Notes: generated by a model not told the origin, from the letters alone. A DNA stretch of 5,545 nucleotides from JAJNPS01 sp046589965 (GCA_046589965.1 JBKJVF010000119.1:1-5545); one strand, 5' to 3'; positions 1 through 5,545 are shown, counted from the stretch's first letter. Numbers and translations are program-made.

Positions 1-10
1 TTGATCAAAT
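1..10. promoter_or_regulatory. Candidate GntR operator, copy 1 (TTGATCAAAT, possibly cut by the window edge)
   Basis: The palindromic core TTGATCAA occupies positions 1-8 and continues as AT, matching the right half of the complete copy at 28-39. The left flank is outside the window. Its centre is 29 bp from that of copy 2. It lies beyond the 3' end of the regulator gene, where no other gene is visible, so it would serve a transcript starting left of the window. Assignment to the neighbouring GntR protein is inferred from proximity and repetition. Confidence 0.55.
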
Positions 11-27
11 TTCTTGATGGCGGCGAC

Positions 28-39
28 ATTTGATCAAAT
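28..39. promoter_or_regulatory. Candidate GntR operator, copy 2 (perfect palindrome ATTTGATCAAAT)
   Basis: A perfect 12-bp palindrome, AT-rich within GC-rich DNA. The same core appears at 1-8 and 834-845. Short symmetrical sites of this size are what dimeric FCD-type GntR regulators bind. On the minus strand it touches a possible -10 box, AATAAT (38-43), the expected position for a repressor of a leftward promoter feeding a gene beyond the left edge. Confidence 0.6.
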
Positions 40-78
40 TATTGGAACGCTTCCTGACTGGCCGAAATATTCCGGGGA

Positions 79-115
79 ATCGCCGCGCCTCGGCTCGGCG
101 ATGGGGCAGTGCCCC
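79..115 (-). terminator. Two tandem hairpins after the regulator gene, possible transcript end
   Basis: Directly beyond the regulator's stop codon are a 5-bp stem GGGGC/GCCCC with a 3-nt loop (103-115) and a 7-bp stem ATCGCCG/CGGCGAT with a 10-nt loop (79-102). Neither is followed by a T run on the minus strand, so classic intrinsic termination is doubtful. The place fits the end of the transcript before the leftward regulatory region. Confidence 0.35.
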
Positions 116-120
116 GCGCC

Positions 121-780
121 CTAAATCTCACCTTCGGCAATCGCCTGGCGAACCTGGCCAACACCATCGGCAATGTCGCTCTGGATTGCCGCCGCCAGTG
201 CCGTTGCATCGCCCGCCCGCATCGCGGCCAGCGCCTCGGAGTGACGATCCGGCAAGACGCCCGAGCCATAGCGAGCGCAGACAACGCGCAAGGACGGCCC
301 GAACCGCAGCCACAACGACCGCGCCATATCGACCAGAACCGCCGCGTCGGACGCCTCATAAAGCGCGAAATGAAACGCGTGGTTCGCCTCCAGATAGGCC
401 GGGATGTTGGATGACCGAATTGCACGATCCACCGCGTTATCAATAGCCTGCAGCTGGTCAATCAGTTCCGATGTCAAGTTGCCTGCCGCCAGTTCCGCCA
501 GCCGCGGCTCAATCGTAAGGCGCGCGAATGCCACTTGATCGAGCAGCGTGGCGGTCAGTTGCGGCACCGCGACGCGCCGATTGCCCTGCGGCAGCAACGC
601 CCCCTCTGCGGTCAGCCGCCGGATCGCCTCGCGCACGGGGGTCATGCCCGCACCCAGATCGCCGATCAGCCCTTGGATCGTGACCGGCGCCCCCGGGGCC
701 AGATGGCCATAAAGGATCATGTCCCGCAGGCGGGCATAGGTGACCTCGTGGCTTGGTATCTTGCGGTTGTCGGCGTCCAT
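121..780 (-). CDS. GntR family transcriptional regulator, FadR subfamily (FCD domain)
   Basis: A 219-residue DNA-binding regulator, the usual length for FCD-type GntR proteins. An N-terminal winged helix-turn-helix (about 8-74) contains the characteristic MTPVREAIRRLTAEGAL at 46-62, including the recognition helix; the wing is around GNRRVAV at 66-72. The all-alpha FCD domain spans about 78-214. The positions that bind metal in many FCD proteins appear as Asn133, His137, His180 and Asp202; an Asp and a last His are more usual at the first and fourth sites, so the effector or metal site may be altered. The start at 780 is supported by GAGGGA just upstream; a longer frame to 828 would run through the putative promoter and lacks family resemblance. 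The likely effector is a sugar, sugar acid or other intermediate of the neighbouring pathway. A palindrome about 54 bp upstream of the start suggests autoregulation. Confidence 0.92.
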   Translation of the reverse strand: MDADNRKIPSHEVTYARLRDMILYGHLAPGAPVTIQGLIGDLGAGMTPVREAIRRLTAEGALLPQGNRRVAVPQLTATLLDQVAFARLTIEPRLAELAAGNLTSELIDQLQAIDNAVDRAIRSSNIPAYLEANHAFHFALYEASDAAVLVDMARSLWLRFGPSLRVVCARYGSGVLPDRHSEALAAMRAGDATALAAAIQSDIADGVGQVRQAIAEGEI

Positions 781-783
781 TGG

Positions 784-789
784 TCCCTC
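784..789 (-). promoter_or_regulatory. Ribosome binding site of the GntR regulator gene
   Basis: The minus strand reads GAGGGA and then CCA before the ATG at 780. Its GAGG is 5 nt from the start. This decides for the start at 780 over the upstream in-frame ATG at 828. Confidence 0.65.
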
Positions 790-804
790 GGGGTGGAGCG
801 CCCA

Positions 805-832
805 GTTACAACCGGACCTGCCTCGCAATCAA
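805..832 (-). promoter_or_regulatory. Possible promoter for the GntR regulator gene
   Basis: On the minus strand TTGATT (827-832) and TGTAAC (805-810) are separated by 16 bp. Each matches four of six bases of the sigma-70 consensus, so the prediction is weak. The position, directly beside the operator copy at 834-845 and 24 bp before the regulator ATG, makes it plausible. Without it the regulator would be read only from the operon upstream. Confidence 0.3.
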
Positions 833-833
833 G

Positions 834-845
834 ATGTGATCAAAT
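834..845. promoter_or_regulatory. Candidate GntR operator, copy 3 (ATGTGATCAAAT), upstream of the regulator gene
   Basis: This differs from the perfect palindrome at 28-39 by a single base (T to G at position 3). It sits in the 72-bp gap between the GH43 stop and the regulator start, about 54 bp upstream of the regulator's ATG and just upstream of a possible -35 box. The location fits autoregulation by the GntR protein. Confidence 0.6.
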
Positions 846-852
846 TCGTTGG

Positions 853-2424
853 TCACGTGTCAGGCGCATAGTCGAACCGTGTTACATCCGCCGTCCAGCC
901 CTGCCCTGTCAGGTCATGGGCGACGACACCGACGAATGCCCCGGTAAATGACGCATGCTCCCCCCGGCCGCCTTCGTCCGAAATGATCGAGGCGTCCAGA
1001 ACCGGGCCGACCGCCGCGCCATTGACGGCAAACTGCTGCGTGGCGCGGGTGACGGTCACGTCAATGCGGACCTGACCATCCGGCACCGGAACCTGACCGT
1101 GAAAGGTCAGCGCCTCGCCCGGCCAGTCGCCAAGGCACGAGACAAGGCTGACAACCCTCTGACCACCTTCGCGCGTGATCAGGGCGGCGTGAAACTTATG
1201 GCGGTTGTAATAGGTGATCAGGCCAGCTGCCTGCTGCCAGCCGGGGGGATCGGCGTCGAAATCGGCGCCAGCACGGTAGGCGGGCTCATCCTGCCGCCGC
1301 GCGACAAGGCATTGTTCGAACCAGGACCCCAGGCTTTCGCGCCCCGTCAGGCGCAACGCGCTGCCGGTCAGGGTAAACAGCCGCTCGGGGTGGGGCGTCC
1401 GCAGCCACTGGAAATCTGCAGGCAGAACCGGCGCGGTAAAGTCATAGGCGACCGGCCCCGGCACGATGCGCGCGGCGGGCAGGTTGATCGTGGCGGGCGG
1501 CAGCATGCCGCCGTCCTTCAGCCACAGCCAGTCGTCGCGCCAGACGACTTCGGCCAGGCCCGTTTCGCGACCCGTAGCGCAGAACAGCCCGCGCGGTCCG
1601 GGTTGCGGGCGCCCGCACAGATAGCTGTGCCAGTGCCGCCCGTCATGCCCCTCGACATATTGCCCGTGGCCCATCCGCTGGATCGGGCTGTCGGGGGAAA
1701 AGCGCGCGGTGATGACATGCTTTTGCAGATGGGTCTCGTAGGGGCCGCGAATGTCACGTGATCGCGCCAGCGTGACGGCGTGGTCATAGCCGGTGCCCCC
1801 CTCGGCCGTGGTCAGATAGTACCACCCACCCCGCTGGAACAGATGCGGTGCTTCGGTCAGGCCAAGATCGGTGCCGGTGTAGATCGTGGTGAGTTGCCCC
1901 AAAAGACCGCGCGCGGGGTCCCATTCCTGCAGCTCGATCCCGTCAAAGCGGTCATGGGCGGGATTAAGCCCACTGCCTGCCGCGCGATGGTTCCAACGCA
2001 TGTTGAGGAAATACTTGCGCCCGTCAGCGTCGTGGAACAGCGAGGGGTCAAAGCCGGACGAGGTCACATAGGTTGGGTCCGACCAATCGCCGTCCACCGT
2101 CTCGCAAGTGACAATGTAATTGTGAGCATCCTTGAACGCGCCATCGAGGCGTTTGACATCCGTGTAAACCAGCCAGAACCTGCCATCGGCATAAGACAGG
2201 CACGGCGCCCAGATGCCACAGCTGTCGGGGTTGCCACGCATGTCCAGCTGGCTTGCCCGGCACAGGGGCCGCGCAAACAGCGTCCAGTTCACCAGATCGC
2301 GGCTGTGGTGGATCTGAACCCCGGGATACCATTCGAACGTTGATGTCGCGATGTAGTAATCCTCGCCGACCCGGCAAAAGCTGGGATCGGCGTTGAAACC
2401 GCGCAGGACAGGGTTTTCCAGCAT
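853..2424 (-). CDS. Glycoside hydrolase family 43 protein, beta-xylosidase/alpha-L-arabinofuranosidase-like (GH43_11-type architecture)
   Basis: A 523-residue enzyme probably removing xylose or arabinose from the non-reducing ends of oligosaccharides. A five-bladed beta-propeller (about 1-310) is followed by a concanavalin-like beta-sandwich (about 325-520), the two-domain layout and length of bacterial XynB-type beta-xylosidases. The opening NPVLRGFNADPS, YYIATSTFEWYPGVQIHHSR and GIWAPCLSY are typical. The expected catalytic triad is visible: Asp13 (base), Asp126 in GFDPSLF (pKa modulator) and Glu191 in LTEAPHLF (acid). The spacing matches characterised enzymes except for about six extra residues before Glu191. 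There is no signal peptide, so it is likely cytoplasmic. The start at 2424 is set by CAGGAG 6 nt upstream and by family alignment; an in-frame start at 2490 would add 22 unrelated residues. It lies 82 bp after the oxidoreductase gene and 72 bp before the regulator gene. Activity on another beta- or alpha-pentoside cannot be excluded. Confidence 0.9.
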   Translation of the reverse strand: MLENPVLRGFNADPSFCRVGEDYYIATSTFEWYPGVQIHHSRDLVNWTLFARPLCRASQLDMRGNPDSCGIWAPCLSYADGRFWLVYTDVKRLDGAFKDAHNYIVTCETVDGDWSDPTYVTSSGFDPSLFHDADGRKYFLNMRWNHRAAGSGLNPAHDRFDGIELQEWDPARGLLGQLTTIYTGTDLGLTEAPHLFQRGGWYYLTTAEGGTGYDHAVTLARSRDIRGPYETHLQKHVITARFSPDSPIQRMGHGQYVEGHDGRHWHSYLCGRPQPGPRGLFCATGRETGLAEVVWRDDWLWLKDGGMLPPATINLPAARIVPGPVAYDFTAPVLPADFQWLRTPHPERLFTLTGSALRLTGRESLGSWFEQCLVARRQDEPAYRAGADFDADPPGWQQAAGLITYYNRHKFHAALITREGGQRVVSLVSCLGDWPGEALTFHGQVPVPDGQVRIDVTVTRATQQFAVNGAAVGPVLDASIISDEGGRGEHASFTGAFVGVVAHDLTGQGWTADVTRFDYAPDT

Positions 2425-2430
2425 TCCAAA

Positions 2431-2436
2431 CTCCTG
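2431..2436 (-). promoter_or_regulatory. Ribosome binding site of the GH43 gene
   Basis: CAGGAG on the minus strand lies 6 nt before the ATG at 2424, an ideal Shine-Dalgarno position. It lies inside the longer reading frame that opens at 2490 and so supports the shorter protein. Confidence 0.75.
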
Positions 2437-2446
2437 ACAAAAGGCA

Positions 2447-2474
2447 GGCGGGCCCCTCCCCCAAAGGGCCCGCC
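2447..2474 (-). terminator. Strong GC hairpin between oxidoreductase and GH43 genes: intergenic attenuator or RNA-stability element
   Basis: A perfect 9-bp stem, GGCGGGCCC with GGGCCCGCC (2447-2455 and 2466-2474), encloses a 10-nt loop. On the minus strand it is followed by TGCC and only four T residues (2439-2442), then by the GH43 ribosome binding site. The short T run makes a full terminator unlikely; partial termination, or protection of the upstream mRNA's 3' end, would lower or separate GH43 expression. Confidence 0.5.
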
Positions 2475-2483
2475 CACGCGACC

Positions 2484-2508
2484 GATCCAACCGGGAGGTT
2501 AGCGGATC
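2484..2508 (-). repeat. Second inverted repeat overlapping the oxidoreductase stop codon
   Basis: GATCC and AACC (2484-2492) pair with GGTT and GGATC (2497-2508), leaving a 3-base bulge (2501-2503) and a 4-base loop. It includes two bases of the oxidoreductase stop codon and lies 9 bp from the stronger hairpin, so the two may form a tandem structure in the RNA. It may be chance. Confidence 0.3.
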
Positions 2509-3637
2509 AGGCCATCAGTGCGGCGGCCTCGTCTGGGCCAAGGGCCGCCGGACGGGTGCAGGTGGTGGTCAGGGTCACGAACTCCCCCGTCTCACCCGAG
2601 GTCAGGCACGCGGTCATCACATCCACCCCATGCAGCGTCCGGTCGAGCGAGCAGCGATGGTCGCGCCCGTCGGCAAGTGCTGCCACCATGTCGGCAAGGC
2701 CCGCAGTGCGGTAGTTCGCAAGCTCGCGCCCCTTGTCGACCTGGTTCACGCGGCCAAAGGGATGATCCCACGGCGTTACCGGCGTCAGCACACCATCCCG
2801 CCCGGCTGTTTCAAGCGGGCCGCCAAAGAAGTTGGGGTCGGGGACGTAAAGCGTGCCTTCGGTGCCATAGAGTTCGAAATGGTTGCGCTTGTGATGCCAG
2901 ACGTCCCAGCTGGTGGTCAGGTTGACTGTCGTGCCGGAATGAAACTCCAGCAAGGCGTGGATATTGGTGGGGGTCTTGACCTCGATCTGTTGCCCGGCGC
3001 GCGCGCCTGACCCGATTGTCCGTGTCGGGGTGGCGGACGACGTCAGCGCCCCCACGCGTTTCACGGGGCCGAAAAAGTTGATCAGGCTGGCGACGTAATA
3101 AGGACCAAGGTCCAGCATCGGACCAGCGCCTGGCAAAAAGAAGAACTCCGGGCTCGGGTGCCAGCCTTCGGGGCCGTGGTTCTGAACACAGGCGACAGCG
3201 GCCGTAATCGTTCCAAGCGAACCTTCGTCGATCAAGGCACGCGCTTGTTGGTGCGATCCCCCAAGAAAGGTATCCGGCGCACAGCCGACCGACAGACCTT
3301 TTGACTTGGCCAGTTCGCGCAGGGACTCGCCCTGCTCCAACGTGAGGACCAGAGGCTTTTCTGAATAGGCGTGCTTGCCGGCCTCCAGAATGCGCTTGGT
3401 CACCCCGTAATGTGCGTCCGGGATCGTGAGGTTGATAATGACGTCCAGGTCGGGGTTGGCCAGCAGGTCATCGACGCTTTGTGCCTTGACGTTGAACTCC
3501 GCCGCACGCGCCGTCGCCGCGTCCATGTTCACATCCGCGACAGCCCGCATTTCCAGCCCTTTGAACGAAGGGGCCAGACGCAGATAAGCCGACGAGATGT
3601 TGCCGCATCCGATGATGCCGATGCCAAGATTGCTCAT
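2507..3637 (-). CDS. Gfo/Idh/MocA family NAD(P)-dependent oxidoreductase
   Basis: A 376-residue cytoplasmic dehydrogenase, the usual length for the family. The N-terminal Rossmann fold begins with GIGIIGCGNIS (residues 5-15, the Gly-rich dinucleotide loop), and VADVN at 33-37 ends strand 2, where the residues choosing NAD or NADP lie. SEKPLVL at 92-98 contains the conserved EKP motif with the likely catalytic Lys94. The C-terminal substrate domain has GPMLDLGPYYV at 172-182; this matches the conserved D-G-x-H region, with Tyr180 where many members have His. The family oxidises sugars, inositols and keto-sugars or reduces the reverse; the substrate is not assignable. The start at 3637 is chosen because the Rossmann strand begins at once and GAGGA lies 4 nt upstream; a longer frame to 3682 would overlap the upstream gene. 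It follows the isomerase stop by 7 bp, so the genes are co-transcribed. Confidence 0.9.
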   Translation of the reverse strand: MSNLGIGIIGCGNISSAYLRLAPSFKGLEMRAVADVNMDAATARAAEFNVKAQSVDDLLANPDLDVIINLTIPDAHYGVTKRILEAGKHAYSEKPLVLTLEQGESLRELAKSKGLSVGCAPDTFLGGSHQQARALIDEGSLGTITAAVACVQNHGPEGWHPSPEFFFLPGAGPMLDLGPYYVASLINFFGPVKRVGALTSSATPTRTIGSGARAGQQIEVKTPTNIHALLEFHSGTTVNLTTSWDVWHHKRNHFELYGTEGTLYVPDPNFFGGPLETAGRDGVLTPVTPWDHPFGRVNQVDKGRELANYRTAGLADMVAALADGRDHRCSLDRTLHGVDVMTACLTSGETGEFVTLTTTCTRPAALGPDEAAALMA

Positions 3638-3641
3638 GTGA

Positions 3642-3646
3642 TCCTC
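3642..3646 (-). promoter_or_regulatory. Ribosome binding site of the oxidoreductase gene, overlapping the upstream stop codon
   Basis: GAGGA lies 4 nt before the ATG at 3637. It shares bases with the TGA stop of the isomerase gene (3645-3647), so a ribosome terminating there sits on this site; the arrangement favours translational coupling. Confidence 0.7.
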
Positions 3647-4394
3647 AGTAGGTTTTGGCCGAAGCCAGCGACCGCGTGGCAAAGCGGTGATGGTCGGCGG
3701 GGTTGTCGTGTTCCATGACGAAGTTGGTGCAGCCCACGCCGCGCAACGCAGCCATCAGGCCTTTCCAGTCAACGGTGCCGTGGCCGACATCGGACCAGCC
3801 GTCTTCGTCCTTGTTCTGGCCTGCCGGTGCGATGTCCTTGACATGGGCTGCGGTGATGCGCGGCCCATATGTCTTGATCCACTTCAACGGGTCCGCCCCG
3901 CCCCGGATCACCCAGGCCACGTCCATTTCCCATTCAAGCCCCGGCCCGCCCTCGAACATCGCAGCTTGCGGGATGGTGCCGTCCGGCAGGGCGACGAATT
4001 CGAAATCGTGGTTGTGCCAGCCGAACCCGAACCCGGCGTCGCGGTAGGGTTTGGCGATTTTCTCGAGCCGTGCACCGAAGGCATGCCAGCCCTTGGCATC
4101 GGTAGGGCGGTCGGCTGGCATGAGGTGGGGACAGTAGATCCTTTCCATGCCCAGCGTGGTCGCAACGGTCAGGGCGTGGGCGACCTCATGCTCCAGCATG
4201 TCGAGCCCGAAATGCCCGGTGCGCATGTGCAGATGGCTCGCCTTGAGCATCGCGGCAAGCCCGGCGGCATCGCCGTAAAGGCCGCCATAGCCCTCGACCG
4301 TCGTATAGCCTGCCTTGGCAAGCATCGCCAAGGTGTCCGACACGGGCGGAAAGTTGCGCGATGAGTAAAGCTGATAGCCGAACATGGGGATCAT
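3645..4394 (-). CDS. Sugar phosphate isomerase/epimerase family protein (xylose isomerase-like TIM barrel)
   Basis: A 249-residue single-domain TIM barrel of the AP-endonuclease-2/xylose-isomerase-like superfamily. Visible family landmarks: GYQLYSSR at 6-13 (strand 1), GWHNHDFEF at 125-133, EMDVAWV at 156-162, HVKD at 184-187, VGHGTVDW at 203-210 and MEHDNP at 227-232. By analogy with IolE/IolI and D-psicose epimerases, a divalent metal would be held by acidic residues and His in these motifs, notably D158, H184 and E228. The family includes ketose epimerases, inosose dehydratase and 3-keto-sugar-processing enzymes; the substrate here cannot be assigned. No signal peptide is seen, so it is cytoplasmic. 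The ATG overlaps the GH2 stop by four bases. An alternative ATG at 4385 (residue 4) has a better spaced AGGA upstream and would give 246 residues. Its position next to a Gfo/Idh/MocA oxidoreductase suggests the two act on the same sugar. Confidence 0.88.
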   Translation of the reverse strand: MIPMFGYQLYSSRNFPPVSDTLAMLAKAGYTTVEGYGGLYGDAAGLAAMLKASHLHMRTGHFGLDMLEHEVAHALTVATTLGMERIYCPHLMPADRPTDAKGWHAFGARLEKIAKPYRDAGFGFGWHNHDFEFVALPDGTIPQAAMFEGGPGLEWEMDVAWVIRGGADPLKWIKTYGPRITAAHVKDIAPAGQNKDEDGWSDVGHGTVDWKGLMAALRGVGCTNFVMEHDNPADHHRFATRSLASAKTY

Positions 4395-5545
4395 CCTTTC
4401 CGGCCGGGAGTGGGGCCGTAGGTTGCGGAGTAGAGGTCACGCAAGACAAAGGTCGGGCGATGGCCCGGCATATCTGGCGTAAAGACGAAACGGAAGGTCG
4501 GACCGGGGCCGCAGTGCAGGGCAGCACGGTCCCAACGTCCGGGCTGGTCAGCCTCGGGGGTGACAAAGAACGCCATGGCCTTGGCGGTCACGTCAAGAAC
4601 ATGGGCGCCATCTCTTTCGGTCACGGCAAAGGAAAGGCCCGGATCCGGCAGATCATAAGACTTCCATGGGCGAGGCGCATAGATATCGCCCGCATGCGTT
4701 CCGTCCGATCCGGTCCAGCCATAGGTCAGCACTTCGTCCGACCGGACACTGGCGCCCGCGATCTGCAGCAGGCAAAGGGCCTGATCTGCGACCCGCGCCT
4801 TTGCCTGCCCGACCTCGCGTGCGCTGCCATCCATCCGGGTGGCATAGGCGGTCACGGTCATCTCGACCGGGTCTGCCAGATCATTGATCGCCATCAGATC
4901 AATGCCGCCGTCACGCGGCACGGCGGACACAAAGACCGGCGCGTAGAATGCTTTGGCCATATGGTGCAACAGCTTCCACTCGCCCCCATGGTTCAGCGAT
5001 GACCACGAACAGACCGGCCAGGTGTCGTTCAGCTGCCAATAAAGCGCACCCATGCAATGCGGTTTCAGGCTGCGCCAATGGGTGACGGCGGTTTTGATGG
5101 CAAGACCTTGCTGGACCTGGCTCAAGTACACGAAGTTTTCGAAATCCACCGGAAAGCGGAAGTAACGGAACATGGTCTCAGCGATCCGCGCATTGCCACC
5201 GGCGTTCTTCTGGTGGCTTTCCATCACCGGGCTCGCGATGTTCCAATCCTTGGGGTCAGCGAAGCGCCGGATCGTGGACATCGACGGATAGGACTGAAAG
5301 CCGAACTCGGAACAGAAACGCGGGCTGATATCACGGTAATGGTCGAAATCGCGTCCCTCGTGCCAGACGCTCCAGAAATGCATATCGCCCGAACTGTCAT
5401 CGTGCCAGGCATCGCCAAAGGCCAATGGACCCGGGCTTGGGCTGGATGGCCACCAGTTGGCATCGGGCAAGGTCTGCAGCAAAGCCGCCTCGATCGTGCG
5501 GTCCAGCCGATCATAATTCACCAGATAACGGTCACGGTCTGCCCG
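4391..5545 (-). CDS. Beta-mannosidase, glycoside hydrolase family 2, C-terminal part (5' end outside window)
   Basis: Probable exo-beta-mannosidase, releasing mannose from the non-reducing end of beta-mannosides. The frame is open to the window edge, giving 384 visible residues; bacterial members usually have about 800 or more, so roughly the C-terminal half is present. The motif SEFGFQS carries the expected catalytic nucleophile Glu (visible residue 80, codon 5306-5308). Downstream, QLNDTWPVCSWSS followed by GGEWKLLHHMAKAFYAPV is the hallmark end of the GH2 TIM barrel in the mannosidase branch; a beta-sandwich C-terminal domain follows. The acid/base Glu (N-E motif) and the N-terminal jelly-roll domain would lie off the window, so completeness and any signal peptide cannot be judged. 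A GTG at 5521 is in frame but is internal: coding continues upstream through RADRDRYL, and the catalytic domain could not begin there. The stop overlaps the start of the isomerase gene (ATGA). A different GH2 specificity is possible, but the motif context favours mannosidase. Confidence 0.88.
   Translation of the reverse strand, partial: RADRDRYLVNYDRLDRTIEAALLQTLPDANWWPSSPSPGPLAFGDAWHDDSSGDMHFWSVWHEGRDFDHYRDISPRFCSEFGFQSYPSMSTIRRFADPKDWNIASPVMESHQKNAGGNARIAETMFRYFRFPVDFENFVYLSQVQQGLAIKTAVTHWRSLKPHCMGALYWQLNDTWPVCSWSSLNHGGEWKLLHHMAKAFYAPVFVSAVPRDGGIDLMAINDLADPVEMTVTAYATRMDGSAREVGQAKARVADQALCLLQIAGASVRSDEVLTYGWTGSDGTHAGDIYAPRPWKSYDLPDPGLSFAVTERDGAHVLDVTAKAMAFFVTPEADQPGRWDRAALHCGPGPTFRFVFTPDMPGHRPTFVLRDLYSATYGPTPGRKG
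4395..4401 (-). promoter_or_regulatory. Purine-rich ribosome binding site of the isomerase gene; start ambiguous
   Basis: The minus strand reads GGAAAGG directly before the ATG at 4394. That is too close for normal use of its AGG, but its AGGA (sharing the A of that ATG) is 8 nt from the in-frame ATG at 4385. Either start, or re-initiation from the overlapping GH2 stop, is possible. Confidence 0.4.

Noticed and set aside
69..80. Short inverted repeat ATTCC-GG-GGAAT
   Set aside because: Only 5 bp with a 2-base centre, too tight for an RNA hairpin and without a second copy in the window; not supported as an operator.
955..1761. Long plus-strand open frame (268 codons) opposite the GH43 gene
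   Set aside because: It lies wholly antisense to a gene with clear family motifs, its translation resembles no family and is rich in Arg, Pro, Gly and Ala, as expected from the shadow of GC-rich codons.
2425..2490. N-terminal extension of the GH43 protein (22 residues) as a possible signal peptide
   Set aside because: It is Arg/Gly/Pro-rich with no hydrophobic core, comes from the hairpin-containing gap, and a good ribosome binding site lies inside it before the ATG at 2424.
4882..4904. Perfect 8-bp inverted repeat CATTGATC-N7-GATCAATG, resembling split halves of the TTGATCAA core
   Set aside because: It lies inside the GH2 coding region, the halves are separated by 7 bp rather than fused, and no promoter context is visible; chance in coding sequence is the simpler explanation.
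3687..5002. Overlapping long plus-strand open frames (225 and 213 codons) opposite the isomerase and GH2 genes
   Set aside because: Both are antisense to well-supported enzymes and give low-complexity products without recognisable motifs; they reflect high GC content.
5519..5521. GTG as the start of the GH2 protein
   Set aside because: The frame stays open to the window edge and the family needs about 400 more residues upstream, including the acid/base glutamate; the codon is an internal valine.

Overview
The window is about 5.5 kb of GC-rich DNA from what is most likely an alphaproteobacterium, probably of the Rhodobacterales/Roseobacter type. This placement rests on base composition, the style of the proteins and the gene content, not on any marker gene. 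All real genes lie on the minus strand, so transcription runs from the right edge to the left. No RNA gene, mobile element, CRISPR array or prophage signal is visible.

In transcription order the genes are: (1) the C-terminal part of a GH2 beta-mannosidase, whose start lies beyond the right edge (4391-5545); (2) a TIM-barrel sugar phosphate isomerase/epimerase of the xylose-isomerase-like/AP-endonuclease-2 fold, overlapping gene 1 by the ATGA arrangement (3645-4394); (3) a Gfo/Idh/MocA family NAD(P)-dependent oxidoreductase, 7 bp further on (2507-3637); (4) a GH43 beta-xylosidase/alpha-arabinofuranosidase-like enzyme after an 82-bp gap with two hairpins (853-2424); (5) a GntR-family regulator with an FCD ligand-binding domain (121-780). 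The first three genes are so closely packed that they must form one operon. Gene 4 is probably read through into, and gene 5 probably also has its own promoter.

The set reads as a catabolic cassette for plant or algal hemicellulose oligosaccharides (manno- and/or xylo-type). Two exo-acting glycosidases release monosaccharides. GH43 shows no signal peptide, so it should act in the cytoplasm on imported oligosaccharides. An oxidoreductase and an isomerase/epimerase would then process a released sugar or an oxidised derivative. The exact sugar cannot be read from the sequence.

The clearest unannotated structure is a set of three near-identical palindromes with core TTGATCAA. Two lie 29 bp apart (centre to centre) at the left edge, downstream of the regulator gene, and one lies just upstream of the regulator's own start. 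They are good candidates for the operator of the GntR protein. They imply autoregulation and control of a further transcript that starts beyond the left edge. I see no sign of a wholly new kind of system; the operator set and the pairing of an oxidoreductase and an isomerase with two glycosidases are the parts most worth following.
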